64,000 nt of DNA. Source: Paracidovorax avenae ATCC 19860 (GTDB lineage: Bacteria > Pseudomonadota > Gammaproteobacteria > Burkholderiales > Burkholderiaceae_C). This document shows positions 48,472-58,075 of the stretch, piece by piece; positions within the stretch are counted from its first letter, which is position 1; every line of letters begins with the position of its first letter. Location: NCBI RefSeq assembly GCF_000176855.2, contig NC_015138.1, positions 2,170,001-2,234,000 of the forward strand, given 5' to 3'. The notes beneath the pieces were generated by a model. The model made no database searches, was not told the origin of the DNA, and saw only the letters and a list, made by a program, of their open reading frames with translations. The translations under genes were made by a program, and so were the position numbers.

Positions 48472-50283
48472 ATGCGGTTCTGGATGATCTGTCTGCTCTG
48501 GGGAAGCTGGCTGTGCGCGGCGCCGGCCTGGGCCGCGCATGGGTATGCGCTGTGGGACGACCTCAAGTACCCGGCGGGTTTCGCCCATTTCGACTACGTC
48601 AATCCCGAAGCACCCAAGGGCGGCGAGCTGCGCATGGTGAGCAACCTGCGCTATTCCACCTTCGACAAGTACAACCCGTTCACGATGAAGGGCTCGCCGC
48701 CGGCCTACCTCTCGGACCTGCTGTTCGAGAGCCTGCTCACGGGTTCCATGGACGAGACGGCCTCGGGCTACGGGCTGCTGGCCGAGGACGTGCAGGTGCC
48801 GGAGGACCGGCTCAGTGCCACGTTCCGCCTGCGGGCGGAGGCGCGATTCCACGACGGCAGCCCGGTCGAGGCCGCCGACGTGAAGTACACCTACGAGACC
48901 CTGGTCGGACCCCACGCGTCGCCGAGCTACGCGACGCTGCTGCAGGAGGTGGCCGGGGCCGACGTGCTGGACCGGCGCACGGTGCGCTTCCGCTTCAAGC
49001 ACCCCAACCGCGAACTGCCGCTCACCGTGGGCAGCCTGCCGATCTTCAGCCGCGCCTGGGGGCGCCAGGCGGATGGCAAGGTGAAGCGGTTCGACGAGAT
49101 CGTGACCGACATCCCCATCGGCAGCGGCCCGTACCGCATCGGCCCGGTGGCGTTCGGCCGCGACATCACCTACGTGCGCGATCCGCAGTACTGGGGCCGT
49201 GACCTGAACGTGAACCGGGGCGCCTACAACTTCGACCGCATCACGGTGAAGATCTACAAGGACAACACCGCGCGGCTGGAGGCCGTGAAGGCCGGCGAGT
49301 TCGATTTCATGACCGTGTATTCGGCCGGCGACTGGGCGCGCCGCATCGACGGCAAGCTGTTCCGGCAGGGCGTGCTGGTGAAGATGGAACTCAAGCACCG
49401 GCTGCCTGCGGGATTCCAGAGCTACGTGCTCAACACGCGGCGGCCGATGCTGAAGGACCCGCGGGTGCGCGAAGCGCTGGGGCTGGCGCTCGACTACGAC
49501 TGGATGAACCGGCAGATGTTCTACGGCGGCTACCCGCGCGTGGTGGACCTGTTCGGCAACACCGACTGCCAGGCCACCGGCACGCCGGGCCCGGAGGAGC
49601 TGGCGCTGCTGGAGCCGTGGCGCGGCAAGGTGCCGGACAGCGTGTTCGGGCCGATGTACACGCCCCCGGTCACCGAAGGGGTGGGACATTCCCTGCGCGA
49701 CAACCTGCGCCGGGCCCGCCAGCTGCTGGCCGACGCCGGTTGGACCTACCGCGACGGCGCGCTGCGCAACGCGAAGGGCGAGCCCATGGTGATCGACTAC
49801 CTCGACAGCAAGGAGGTCGGCGCGCGCACGGTGACGCCCTGGATGCGCAACCTCGAGAAGCTGGGCATCACCCTGCGCTTTACCTCGGTGGATTTCGCGC
49901 TGTACCTGCAGCGGCTGGACAAGTTCGATTTCGACATGATCACCCTGGCCTATCCCGGTACCTACAACCCGGGGCAGGACATGCTGGAGCTGTTCGGCAG
50001 CCAGCGCGCCGACGCGGAGGGCAGCAGCAACCATGCGGGCGTGAAGAGCCCGGCGGTCGATGCGCTCGCGACCGCGCTGACACGGGCGAAATCCAAGGCC
50101 GAACTGCTGCCCGCCTGCCGCGCGCTGGACCGCGTCATCATGCACAGCCACTACCTCATCCCGCAGTGGCAGCTGTCCGCGCACCGCATCGTGTACAACC
50201 AGCAGCGCCTGGCCTACCACGCACCCATGCCGCCCTATGCGAAAGCCGAGGAGTGGGCAATGTTTTCCTGGTGGAGCAAGTGA
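48472..50283 (+). CDS. yejA: Oligopeptide ABC transporter periplasmic receptor (YejA-like)
   Basis: A 603-residue SBP family 5 receptor. The signal peptide is about 1-20 ([11 protein letters not shown]). YejA-type features include [59 protein letters not shown] and [18 protein letters not shown]. The gene leads an A-B-E-F operon. Its stop codon marks the start of the intergenic repeat (50281-50405). In enterobacteria YejABEF imports peptides and microcin C-like compounds; the ligand here is inference. Confidence 0.92.
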   Translation: MRFWMICLLWGSWLCAAPAWAAHGYALWDDLKYPAGFAHFDYVNPEAPKGGELRMVSNLRYSTFDKYNPFTMKGSPPAYLSDLLFESLLTGSMDETASGYGLLAEDVQVPEDRLSATFRLRAEARFHDGSPVEAADVKYTYETLVGPHASPSYATLLQEVAGADVLDRRTVRFRFKHPNRELPLTVGSLPIFSRAWGRQADGKVKRFDEIVTDIPIGSGPYRIGPVAFGRDITYVRDPQYWGRDLNVNRGAYNFDRITVKIYKDNTARLEAVKAGEFDFMTVYSAGDWARRIDGKLFRQGVLVKMELKHRLPAGFQSYVLNTRRPMLKDPRVREALGLALDYDWMNRQMFYGGYPRVVDLFGNTDCQATGTPGPEELALLEPWRGKVPDSVFGPMYTPPVTEGVGHSLRDNLRRARQLLADAGWTYRDGALRNAKGEPMVIDYLDSKEVGARTVTPWMRNLEKLGITLRFTSVDFALYLQRLDKFDFDMITLAYPGTYNPGQDMLELFGSQRADAEGSSNHAGVKSPAVDALATALTRAKSKAELLPACRALDRVIMHSHYLIPQWQLSAHRIVYNQQRLAYHAPMPPYAKAEEWAMFSWWSK

Positions 50284-50405
50284 GGGATCACACCCCTGAG
50301 GCGCTGCGCGCCATCCCCTCGCTCTCGCCGTGCTGCGCACGGCGGGCAGGGGGACGACGCCGGTGGCCTGGCGAAGCCAGTTCCACGGCGCCTGCTGGCA
50401 TGGCC
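50281..50405 (+). repeat. Copy A of the stop-codon-linked intergenic repeat
   Basis: The repeat begins at the yejA stop codon (TGAGGGATCACACCCCTGAG). It holds a hairpin: outer arms TCCCC (50314-50318) with GGGGA (50350-50354), inner arms CGCCGTG (50326-50332) and CACGGCG (50338-50344) around the loop CTGCG. A partly alignable right part follows up to about 50405. It occupies the spacer between yejA and yejB. Its partner is at 62305-62430. Confidence 0.72.
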
Positions 50406-50508
50406 TGCTCCGCGGCCATCGGATGGGTGATGCCGCGCCGGTTTCAGCGGGCGTGGGTGGCGCATGCCGCCGCAGGGTGCCGAAGCCTGAAATCTCCTGA
50501 CTGACTGC

Positions 50509-51552
50509 ATGCTCGCCTACATCGCCAAACGCCTGCTGCTCATGCTGCCCACGCTGCTGGGCGTGCTGCTGCTCACCTTCGTGGTCATCCAGTTCGTGCC
50601 CGGCGGCCCGGTGGAACAGTACCTGGCGGAGGCCCGCACGGCGGCAGGCAAGGGCGGGGCGGCCGGCGGGCTGGAGTCGGGCGGCATGCGCTACCGCGGC
50701 GACCAGGGCGTGGACCCGAAGCGGCTGGAGCAAATCAAGGCGCTGTATGGCTTCGACAAGCCCGCGCACGAGCGGTTCTTCCAGATGCTGGGTCAGTTCG
50801 CCCGCTTCGACCTGGGGCGCAGCTTCTTCCAGAACAAGGAGGTGTGGGCGCTGGTGAAGGAAAAGCTGCCGGTCTCCATCAGCCTCGGGCTGTGGACCTT
50901 CTTCATCAGCTACCTGGTGGCGGTGCCGCTGGGCGTGGCCAAGGCGGTGCGCGCGGGCTCGCGCTTCGACCTCGTGACCACGCTGCTCGTCCTGGTGGGC
51001 TATGCGATCCCGGGCTTCGTGCTGGGGGTGGCGTTGCTGGTGGTCTTCGGCGGCCAGTTGCAGTGGTTCCCGCTGCGCGGGCTGGTGTCGTCCAATTGGG
51101 AGCAGATGGACTGGGGCGCGCGCATCGTGGACTACCTCTGGCACATCACGCTGCCGGTGACGGCGATGGTGGCGGGCAGCTTCGCGGTGACGGCCATGCT
51201 TACCAAGAACGCCTTCCTGGAAGAGATCCGCAAGCAGTACGTGCTCACGGCGCGCGCCAAGGGCCTGTCGGAACGGCAGGTGCTCTGGAAGCACGTGTTC
51301 CGCAATGCGCTGATCCCCATCATCACGGGCTTTCCCGCCGCGTTCATCGGCGCGTTCTTCACGGGCTCGCTGCTGATCGAGACGCTGTTCTCGCTCGACG
51401 GCCTGGGCCTGCTGAGCTACGAGAGCGTGATCCGCCGCGATTATCCCGTGGTGCTGGGCACGCTCTACCTGTTCACGCTGATCGGGCTGGTCACCAAGCT
51501 CGTCAGCGATCTTTGCTATGTGTGGGTCGATCCCCGCGTGAAGTTCGACTGA
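50509..51552 (+). CDS. yejB: Oligopeptide ABC transporter permease (YejB-like)
   Basis: A 347-residue membrane permease with six helices, of the binding-protein-dependent transport family. The N-terminus MLAYIAKRLLLMLPTLLGV and the EAA-type loop RAKGLSERQVLWKHVFRNAL (contacting the ATPase) are typical. A periplasmic region between helices 1 and 2 (about 45-90) is longer than in OppB/DppB, which is characteristic of YejB. It starts 226 bases after yejA, the spacer filled by repeat copy A and a further GC-rich stretch. It overlaps none of its neighbours; yejE starts 5 bases after its stop. Confidence 0.93.
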   Translation: MLAYIAKRLLLMLPTLLGVLLLTFVVIQFVPGGPVEQYLAEARTAAGKGGAAGGLESGGMRYRGDQGVDPKRLEQIKALYGFDKPAHERFFQMLGQFARFDLGRSFFQNKEVWALVKEKLPVSISLGLWTFFISYLVAVPLGVAKAVRAGSRFDLVTTLLVLVGYAIPGFVLGVALLVVFGGQLQWFPLRGLVSSNWEQMDWGARIVDYLWHITLPVTAMVAGSFAVTAMLTKNAFLEEIRKQYVLTARAKGLSERQVLWKHVFRNALIPIITGFPAAFIGAFFTGSLLIETLFSLDGLGLLSYESVIRRDYPVVLGTLYLFTLIGLVTKLVSDLCYVWVDPRVKFD

Positions 51553-51556
51553 ACGC

Positions 51557-52648
51557 ATGAGTATTCCATCCCCCGACCTCTCCGCTCCGGCCGCCATGCC
51601 GTCCCCGGCGGCACCGCCACCCGCGCCGGTCTCGCTTTCACCTTCCCGCCGCGCGTGGATGCGCTTCAAGCGCAACCGGCTGGGGTTCTGGAGCCTCGTG
51701 GTCTTCTGCGTGCTGGTGGCCATCAGCCTGGCGGCGGAGTTGGTGAGCAACGACAAGCCGCTCATCGTGCACTACGAGGGCCAGACGTATTTCCCGCTGT
51801 TCAAGACTTACCCCGAGACCACCTTCGGCGGGGATTTCGACACGCCGACCGACTACCTGGACCCCTTCATCCAGGAGCGCCTGAGCGCGGGCGGCAACTG
51901 GGCGCTCTACACGATCAACCGGTACGGGCCCAACACGCTGAACTATTTCGCGAAATCACCCAACCCGTCCGCGCCGACCGCCGACAACTGGCTGGGCACG
52001 GACGACCGGGGCCGCGACATGCTCGCGCAACTGCTCTATGGCTTCCGCGTGAGCGTGCTGTTCGGGCTGGCGCTCACCATCACCGGGGTGGTGCTGGGAC
52101 TGGTGACGGGCGCGATCCAGGGGTTCTTCGGCGGACGGACGGACCTGGCCTTCCAGCGCTTCATCGAGATCTGGGGGTCGATGCCCGAGCTGTACCTGCT
52201 GATCATCTTCAGCGCGCTGTTCTCCCCGAGCCTGGCGCTGCTGCTGATCCTGCTCAGCCTGTTCGGCTGGATGGGGCTGTCGGACTACGTGCGCGCGGAG
52301 TTCCTGCGCAACCGGCAACTGGACTACGTGAAGGCCGCGCGCGCCCTGGGCGTACCCGACCGGCAGATCATCTGGCGCCACATCCTACCCAACAGCATGA
52401 CGCCGGTCGTCACCTTCCTGCCGTTCCGGATGAGCGCGGCCATCCTCTCGCTCACGTCGCTGGACTTCCTCGGCCTGGGCGTGCCGCCCGGCACTCCGTC
52501 GCTTGGCGAGCTGCTGAACCAGGGCAAGAACAACATCGATGCCTGGTGGATTTCCATCTTCACGTTCGCCGTCCTGGTGAGCACGCTGCTGCTGCTGACC
52601 TTCATGGGCGATGCGCTGCGCGACGCCCTCGATCCGAGGAAGCAATGA
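51557..52648 (+). CDS. yejE: Oligopeptide ABC transporter permease (YejE-like)
   Basis: A 363-residue permease. After a Ser/Pro-rich leader (about 1-33) comes SRRAWMRFKRNRLGFWSL, the membrane entry, then a periplasmic region of about 90 residues and the conserved GTDDRGRDMLAQLLYGFRVS. The EAA loop is RALGVPDRQIIWRHILPNSM. Its stop overlaps the yejF start by 4 bases (ATGA). Forms the heterodimeric channel with YejB. Confidence 0.93.
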   Translation: MSIPSPDLSAPAAMPSPAAPPPAPVSLSPSRRAWMRFKRNRLGFWSLVVFCVLVAISLAAELVSNDKPLIVHYEGQTYFPLFKTYPETTFGGDFDTPTDYLDPFIQERLSAGGNWALYTINRYGPNTLNYFAKSPNPSAPTADNWLGTDDRGRDMLAQLLYGFRVSVLFGLALTITGVVLGLVTGAIQGFFGGRTDLAFQRFIEIWGSMPELYLLIIFSALFSPSLALLLILLSLFGWMGLSDYVRAEFLRNRQLDYVKAARALGVPDRQIIWRHILPNSMTPVVTFLPFRMSAAILSLTSLDFLGLGVPPGTPSLGELLNQGKNNIDAWWISIFTFAVLVSTLLLLTFMGDALRDALDPRKQ

Positions 52649-54354
52649 GCATCGCACCTTCCTCTTCACCCTCCGCTGCGCCGCTGCTGCGCGTGGAGGA
52701 CCTGCGCGTGGCCTTCGGCGGCAAGGCGGTCGTGCATGGCGTGGGCTTCGATATCGGCGCGGGCGAGAAGCTGGCGCTGGTGGGCGAATCGGGTTCGGGC
52801 AAGACCATCACGGCGCTGTCCCTGTTGCGCCTGGCCGCGGATGCGGAAGTGTCGGGCCGGGCCCTGCTGCAGGGACGCGCCGGCGCGCCGGCGCAGGATC
52901 TGCTGGCGTTGCCGGAGCGCGAGATGCGCGGCCTGCGCGGCGGCGACATCGCGATGGTCTTCCAGGAGCCGATGACGGCATTGAACCCGCTGATGCCCGT
53001 GGGCCGGCAGATCGCCGAGGTGCTGCAGCTCAAGCAGGGGCTGTCGCGGGCGCAGAGCGCCGTCCAGGCGGTGGAGCTGCTGGCCGCGACGGGCGTGCCG
53101 GAGCCGGCGCGGCGCGCGGGCGCCTATCCGCACCAGCTCTCCGGGGGCCAGCGCCAGCGGGCGATGATCGCCATGGCACTGGCCAGCCGGCCGCGCCTGT
53201 TACTGGCGGACGAGCCCACCACCGCGCTCGACGTGACGCTGCGCGGCCAGATCCTGGAACTGCTTTCGGACCTGCAGCGCCAGACCGGCATGGCGGTGCT
53301 GCTTATCACGCACGACCTGAACCTGGTGCGGCGCTTCGCCGACCGGGTGGCGGTGATGGAGCGCGGCGTACTCCTGGAGCAGGGGAGCGTGGCGGAGGTT
53401 TTTTCCGCGCCCGCCCATGCCTACACCCGGCGCCTGCTGGGCAGCGTACCGCGGCGCGATGTCATCGAGGATGTGGTCGAGGACGCGGGGGCGGACGCGG
53501 CCTCCGGGCCGGCCGCAGACGCTGCGCAGGCAGAGCCGCCGGCCGCGAGTGCAAAGGGCCTGCGCGTGGCCTACGCCACGCCGCTGCCCGGCCTGCGGGG
53601 CTGGTTCCGGCGCGGCGAATTCCTGGCGGTGAAAGGTGCCGACCTGGTGGTCCATCCTGGCCGGACGCTGGGCGTGGTCGGCGAGTCGGGGTCGGGCAAG
53701 TCCACCCTCGCGCAGGCGCTGCTCGGCCTGTTGCCGTTCAGCGGCGAGTTGCAGATCGCCGGCCGGGCATGGGAACTGCCGGTGCAGCGCAACAGCGCGG
53801 CCAACCAGGCGCTGCGCCGCAGCGTGCAGGTCGTGTTCCAGGATCCGTTCTCGTCGCTGTCCCCCCGTCTCACGGTGGAGGAGATCGTCGGGGAGGGCCT
53901 GCGGGTGCATGCACCACAGGAGAGCGGGGCCGGGCGGCGCGCCCGCGTGGAGGCGGCACTGGCGGACGTGGGTCTGACGCATACGCAGTTCCCGGGGCTG
54001 CTGGGGCGCTATCCGCACGAGTTTTCAGGCGGCCAGCGCCAGCGGATCGCGATCGCGCGGGCGCTGATCCTGGAACCGCGCCTGCTGGTGCTCGACGAGC
54101 CCACGAGTGCGCTGGACGTGACCATCCAGCAGCAGGTGCTGGTGCTGTTGCAGCGCCTGCAGAAGGAACGCGGGCTGAGTTACCTGCTGATCACCCACGA
54201 TGTGGCCGTGATCCGCGCGATGGCGCACGACGTGCTCGTCATGAAGGATGGCGACGTGGTCGAGTCCGGCCGGATGGCCCAGGTGCTCGACGCGCCGCGG
54301 CACCCCTATACGCAGCGGCTGGTTGCGGCAGCAGGGGAGGGCGGCGCGGCCTGA
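52645..54354 (+). CDS. yejF: Oligopeptide ABC transporter fused ATPase (YejF-like)
   Basis: A 569-residue protein of two ABC ATPase domains in one chain. Domain 1: Walker A GESGSGKT (about 47-54), signature LSGGQRQR, Walker B LLLADEPTTALD. Domain 2: Walker A GESGSGKS (about 349-356), Q-loop FQDPFSSLSPRLTVEEIVGE, signature FSGGQRQR, Walker B LLVLDEPTSALD. A low-complexity acidic/Ala linker joins them (about 275-315). A single fused ATPase is typical of the Yej system and Ddp-like relatives. The start overlaps yejE. The gene converges with the GGDEF gene 55 bases downstream. Confidence 0.94.
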   Translation: MSIAPSSSPSAAPLLRVEDLRVAFGGKAVVHGVGFDIGAGEKLALVGESGSGKTITALSLLRLAADAEVSGRALLQGRAGAPAQDLLALPEREMRGLRGGDIAMVFQEPMTALNPLMPVGRQIAEVLQLKQGLSRAQSAVQAVELLAATGVPEPARRAGAYPHQLSGGQRQRAMIAMALASRPRLLLADEPTTALDVTLRGQILELLSDLQRQTGMAVLLITHDLNLVRRFADRVAVMERGVLLEQGSVAEVFSAPAHAYTRRLLGSVPRRDVIEDVVEDAGADAASGPAADAAQAEPPAASAKGLRVAYATPLPGLRGWFRRGEFLAVKGADLVVHPGRTLGVVGESGSGKSTLAQALLGLLPFSGELQIAGRAWELPVQRNSAANQALRRSVQVVFQDPFSSLSPRLTVEEIVGEGLRVHAPQESGAGRRARVEAALADVGLTHTQFPGLLGRYPHEFSGGQRQRIAIARALILEPRLLVLDEPTSALDVTIQQQVLVLLQRLQKERGLSYLLITHDVAVIRAMAHDVLVMKDGDVVESGRMAQVLDAPRHPYTQRLVAAAGEGGAA

Positions 54355-54409
54355 GCTGCTGCGCCGCGATGACGCGCCCGCTGGCGCTGGAGCCGGGGCG
54401 GCCTGGCGT

Positions 54410-56722
54410 TCAATGGGGCGGCGATGCGTCGCCTGGGGGCGCAGCAGGCACGGACGGGGGCGCTGCGGGCGGCACCGGTTCGGGTTCCTGTTCGGGCCCC
54501 GCGTACATGCGGAAATGCTGCTTGCCGGCCCGCTTGGCGGTGTAGAGCGCCACGTCGGCACTGCGGGCCAGTTCCTCGAACGTGGAGCCGTGCTGGGGGA
54601 ACAGCGCGATTCCGCCGCTGAGGCCGATCTGCCGCGACTCGCTCCCCAGGTCGAAGGGGGCGTCGCACACGGCCACGATCTTGCGGGCGACATGGCATGC
54701 CTGCCCGGGATGCTCCACGATGGGCAGGAGCACGATGAACTCGTCGCCGCCCTGGCGGCACACGGTGTCCGAGCGGCGCACGCAGCGGGTGAAGCGCCGC
54801 GCGACCTGGACCAGCAGCAGGTCGCCGGCGTCGTGGCCCAGGGTGTCGTTCACCTGCTTGAAACCGTCGAGGTCGATGTACATCAGGGCGAGGCCGTGCC
54901 CGTCGCGGCGCGCCTGGGCGATGGCCTGCTGGGCCCGGTCCTGCAGCAGCACGCGGTTGGGCAGGTCGGTCAACATGTCGTGCTGGGCCAGGTGTGCCAT
55001 GCGGCGCGCCAGCGCCATGGCCTCGGTCACGTCCCGCAGCACCATCACCGTGCCGGTGACCTGCCCATGCCTGTCGGTGATGGGGCTGACGCTGTTTTCC
55101 ACGTCCATGCGGCGGCCATCGCGGCAGAACAGCACGAGGCCGCGCCCCGGCGGCAGGGCCTGCGCACCGGACAGCGCGCTGCGGGCCGGATGCTCCGCGT
55201 GCACGCCGTTGGGGGTGTAGAGGGGGGCGACCTCGTCGATGTCCCGGCCGGCGGCATGGAAGGCCTGCCAGCCCGTCATCTTCTCGGCCACGGGGTTGAT
55301 GTAGGTCACGTGGCCCGAGGCATCCGTGCATAGCACGGCGTCGCCGATGGACTGCAGCGTGAGGCGGACCAGTTCCTTCTCTTCGAAGAGCAGGTCTTCC
55401 ATGCGCTTGCGCTCCGTGAGGTCGTCGATCTGCACGAAGATGCCCTGGGCCTGCTCCCCGTCCATGTCCGGAATGCAGGACACCATCATGTGCCGGACTT
55501 CGCCCGACGATATCGGCACCGACCGTTCATAGACCTGCCTGCGGCCCTGCAGCGCACGCCGCAGGTAAGGCCGCGCGGCCTCGCAGGCCTCTGCAGTCAG
55601 CAGTTCCTCGATGGGGCGGCCCTGGATTTCTTCCTGGGTCATGCCGAGCCAGTCGAGGTAGGCCTGGTTGGCGAAGCGGTTTCGCAGGTTGCGGTCCCAG
55701 TAGGCAACCAGCGAGGGCAGGTTGTCGAGGATGGTGCGCATGTCGTGCTGCGCGCGCTGCAGCTGCGCGGCCACGTTCTGCCGGCGTGCCAGTTCGCGTG
55801 CGAACAGCAGGGCGAGGCCGATGCATGCCGCCATCAGCAGCGCGGCGAAGGTCCCCAGGATCACCGCGTTGCGTTGCCACTTCGAGAGGATGCTCTCCAC
55901 CGACTGAGCCACCGACACCACGAGCGGATAGTCGCCCACGCGGCGGAAGGCGTAGAGCCTGGAGATGCCATCCTGAGCTTCTTCCTGCGGCTCGGTGAAG
56001 TGCCCCTCGCGCTCCTGCACGAGGTGCTCCAGGTGATGGATGCCCACCGGCTCGCCGATGCCGTGGGGGCGCGATGGGAAGCGCGAGATCTCGGTGCCGT
56101 CCGCCCGGACGATCTCGGCCAGGCTCTGGGGCCCCAGGCCGAGCGATGCGAACAGTTCGTTGAAGTAGCTCAGCCGGATCGTGCCGACGACCACCCCGCC
56201 GAAACTGCCGTCCTGGTTGAAGTAGGCGCGGCTCATCGCCAGGCTGTACTCGCCCGTCACCCGCCCCTGGATCGGCCGGCCGATGTACACGCCCCGGTCC
56301 TTCTCGCGCATGTGGAACTGGAAGTAGTCCCGGTCGGCGAGGTTGGGCATCTTCTTCGCGGGCGTGACGCCGGCCGACACCACCACGTTGCCCCCGGGGT
56401 CTATCACCGCCACGGAACCCAGGCCCCGGGTGCGCAGCGAGTGGTCGAACAGCATGGCGTGCTGCACGTCCGGCGGCAGGCCGGCGAGGTCCGGCCGGGC
56501 CAGGGTTTCCACCACGCCTGCCAGCGAATGGTCGAAACTGTCGAGCGTGCGGCCGATGCTCTGCTCGAGCGTGCGCGCGAGCGCCGCATTGGCGTCGCGC
56601 GCATAGTTCCATTCGTCGTCGCGGATGGTCAGGATGGCCCGCGCGAACAGCGCCCCGATGCCGACCGACAGCGCGACGGCCAGCAGGAGCATTCGGTAGT
56701 GCGGAGTCAGGCGCAGGGACAT
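54410..56722 (-). CDS. Membrane diguanylate cyclase, dCache-PAS-PAS-GGDEF
   Basis: A 770-residue sensor enzyme. Two membrane helices (about 10-30 and 285-310) enclose a periplasmic double-Cache-like sensor domain. Two PAS domains follow (about 330-445, with the second at about 455-570), then a GGDEF domain. The active-site motif is intact in CRQGGDEFIVLL, and an RxxD allosteric inhibitory site (RRSD) precedes it by five residues. This supports active c-di-GMP synthesis with product inhibition. No EAL domain. The C-terminal 30 residues are a Pro/Ala-rich tail. It is convergent with yejF and is preceded upstream by the AI-2E-family gene (75-bp gap). Confidence 0.9.
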   Translation of the reverse strand: MSLRLTPHYRMLLLAVALSVGIGALFARAILTIRDDEWNYARDANAALARTLEQSIGRTLDSFDHSLAGVVETLARPDLAGLPPDVQHAMLFDHSLRTRGLGSVAVIDPGGNVVVSAGVTPAKKMPNLADRDYFQFHMREKDRGVYIGRPIQGRVTGEYSLAMSRAYFNQDGSFGGVVVGTIRLSYFNELFASLGLGPQSLAEIVRADGTEISRFPSRPHGIGEPVGIHHLEHLVQEREGHFTEPQEEAQDGISRLYAFRRVGDYPLVVSVAQSVESILSKWQRNAVILGTFAALLMAACIGLALLFARELARRQNVAAQLQRAQHDMRTILDNLPSLVAYWDRNLRNRFANQAYLDWLGMTQEEIQGRPIEELLTAEACEAARPYLRRALQGRRQVYERSVPISSGEVRHMMVSCIPDMDGEQAQGIFVQIDDLTERKRMEDLLFEEKELVRLTLQSIGDAVLCTDASGHVTYINPVAEKMTGWQAFHAAGRDIDEVAPLYTPNGVHAEHPARSALSGAQALPPGRGLVLFCRDGRRMDVENSVSPITDRHGQVTGTVMVLRDVTEAMALARRMAHLAQHDMLTDLPNRVLLQDRAQQAIAQARRDGHGLALMYIDLDGFKQVNDTLGHDAGDLLLVQVARRFTRCVRRSDTVCRQGGDEFIVLLPIVEHPGQACHVARKIVAVCDAPFDLGSESRQIGLSGGIALFPQHGSTFEELARSADVALYTAKRAGKQHFRMYAGPEQEPEPVPPAAPPSVPAAPPGDASPPH

Positions 56723-56797
56723 GTGCAGCGGGCGGCACGGGTCCGCGCGGAAACGGCAGGGAGGGCGGCCCGCGGCGCTGCGGGCTCCCCCGTATTG

Positions 56798-57850
56798 TCA
56801 CCGCCCGTGGGTGTGCGGCGCAAACAGGTCCCAGGTCGCGATGAACAGCGCCGCGATGACCGGCCCGATCACGAAACCCGTGAGCCCGAAGAGGGACATG
56901 CCGCCCAGCGTGGAGATCAGCACGATGTAGTCGGGCATCTTGGTGTCCTTGCCCACCAGCACTGGCCGCAGCACGTTGTCCACCAGGCCGATGACACCGA
57001 TGCCGAAGGCCGCCAGGCCCGCGCCCTGCCAGACGGCGCCCGTGGCCAGCAGGTAGATCGCCACCGGCGCCCAGATGAGCCCGGCGCCCACGGCGGGCAG
57101 CAGCGACAGGAAGGCCATGAGCACGCCCCAGAGCACGGGGGCCTGGATACCCAGGAACCAGAAGGCGAGTCCGCCCAGGGCGCCCTGCGCCGCGGCCACC
57201 GCGATGTTGCCCTTCACGGTAGCGCGGATCACGGTGGTGAACTTGGTGGCGAGCTGGCGCTTGTGGCCCTCGTCCAGGGGCGTGGCTTCGCGGATGCGCG
57301 CCGCCAGGGCCGGGCCGTCGCGCAGCAGGAAGAACAGCAGGTACAGCATGATGCCGAAGCTCACCACGAACTGCAGCGTGTTCTGGCCGAAGTCGATCGC
57401 CTTGCTGCCCACGAACTGCGTGGCCTGCACGGTGACGGACGACAGCCGCGCCTGCAGTTCAGACGCCGTGGTCAGGTTGAGCCGGTCGAGGATCTGCATC
57501 GCCCAAGACGGCATGGCCTGCATGACCTGGTGGAAGTAGGCGGTGAAATCCAGCTGCCCGGAGCGGATGCGTTCATAGACCAGGCTGGCTTCCTGCACCA
57601 GCGAGACGGTGATCAGCGTCATCGGGAGGATGACCACCAGCAGGCACAGCGACAGGGTGCACAGCGCCGCGAGGTTGGCCCGGCGGGGCATGTACCGCAG
57701 CAGGCGGCGGTGCATGGGCGCGAAGAGGATCGCGAGGATGATTCCCCAGAAAACCGCACCGTGGAACGGCCAGAGGATGGCCAGGAAGGCCAGGCTGACG
57801 GCGATCAGCAGGGCGATGAAAGTGCGGTTCTGCAGCAGGGTGGTCTTCAT
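56798..57850 (-). CDS. AI-2E family transporter
   Basis: A 350-residue protein with about seven or eight membrane helices, of the AI-2 exporter-like (PerM/YdiK) family. Hallmarks are a helix pair before the soluble region (AVFWGIILAILFAPMHRRLL), the FGIMLYLLFFLLRDGP segment and the LLPAVGAGLIWAPVAIYLLA and VLRPVLVGKDTKMP segments. Some relatives export the signal AI-2, others are Na+/H+ antiporters or of unknown role. The ATG at 57850 fits the first helix; a Met nine codons upstream would add a polar lead. Divergent from sucA. Confidence 0.88.
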   Translation of the reverse strand: MKTTLLQNRTFIALLIAVSLAFLAILWPFHGAVFWGIILAILFAPMHRRLLRYMPRRANLAALCTLSLCLLVVILPMTLITVSLVQEASLVYERIRSGQLDFTAYFHQVMQAMPSWAMQILDRLNLTTASELQARLSSVTVQATQFVGSKAIDFGQNTLQFVVSFGIMLYLLFFLLRDGPALAARIREATPLDEGHKRQLATKFTTVIRATVKGNIAVAAAQGALGGLAFWFLGIQAPVLWGVLMAFLSLLPAVGAGLIWAPVAIYLLATGAVWQGAGLAAFGIGVIGLVDNVLRPVLVGKDTKMPDYIVLISTLGGMSLFGLTGFVIGPVIAALFIATWDLFAPHTHGR

Positions 57851-58075
57851 GGCAGGGCGGTGGCGAAGTTGGCGCAAATGTACGCGACGGTGGCGGCCGC
57901 GCCCTGTGGGACACGGCCGTGTAGGCGCTGTCCTGCGATCGGTGGCACAATCGTGGGCGCAAGATTCAAGGCCCTTCCCCGAGCCACAGTCGCATCCGCC
58001 AACCGGTTCAGCCGTGTCGCGGAAGGTTTTACCAACCAGCTAATGCTTCCCCCAGGGAAGCGGAGGTCAGCGGAA

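Noticed and set aside
55490..58075. The sucA frame stays open far upstream, through the AI-2E and GGDEF genes.
   Set aside because: The upstream part is a shadow of two real minus-strand genes; GGAGG before the ATG at 58076 and the SucA N-terminus fix the start.
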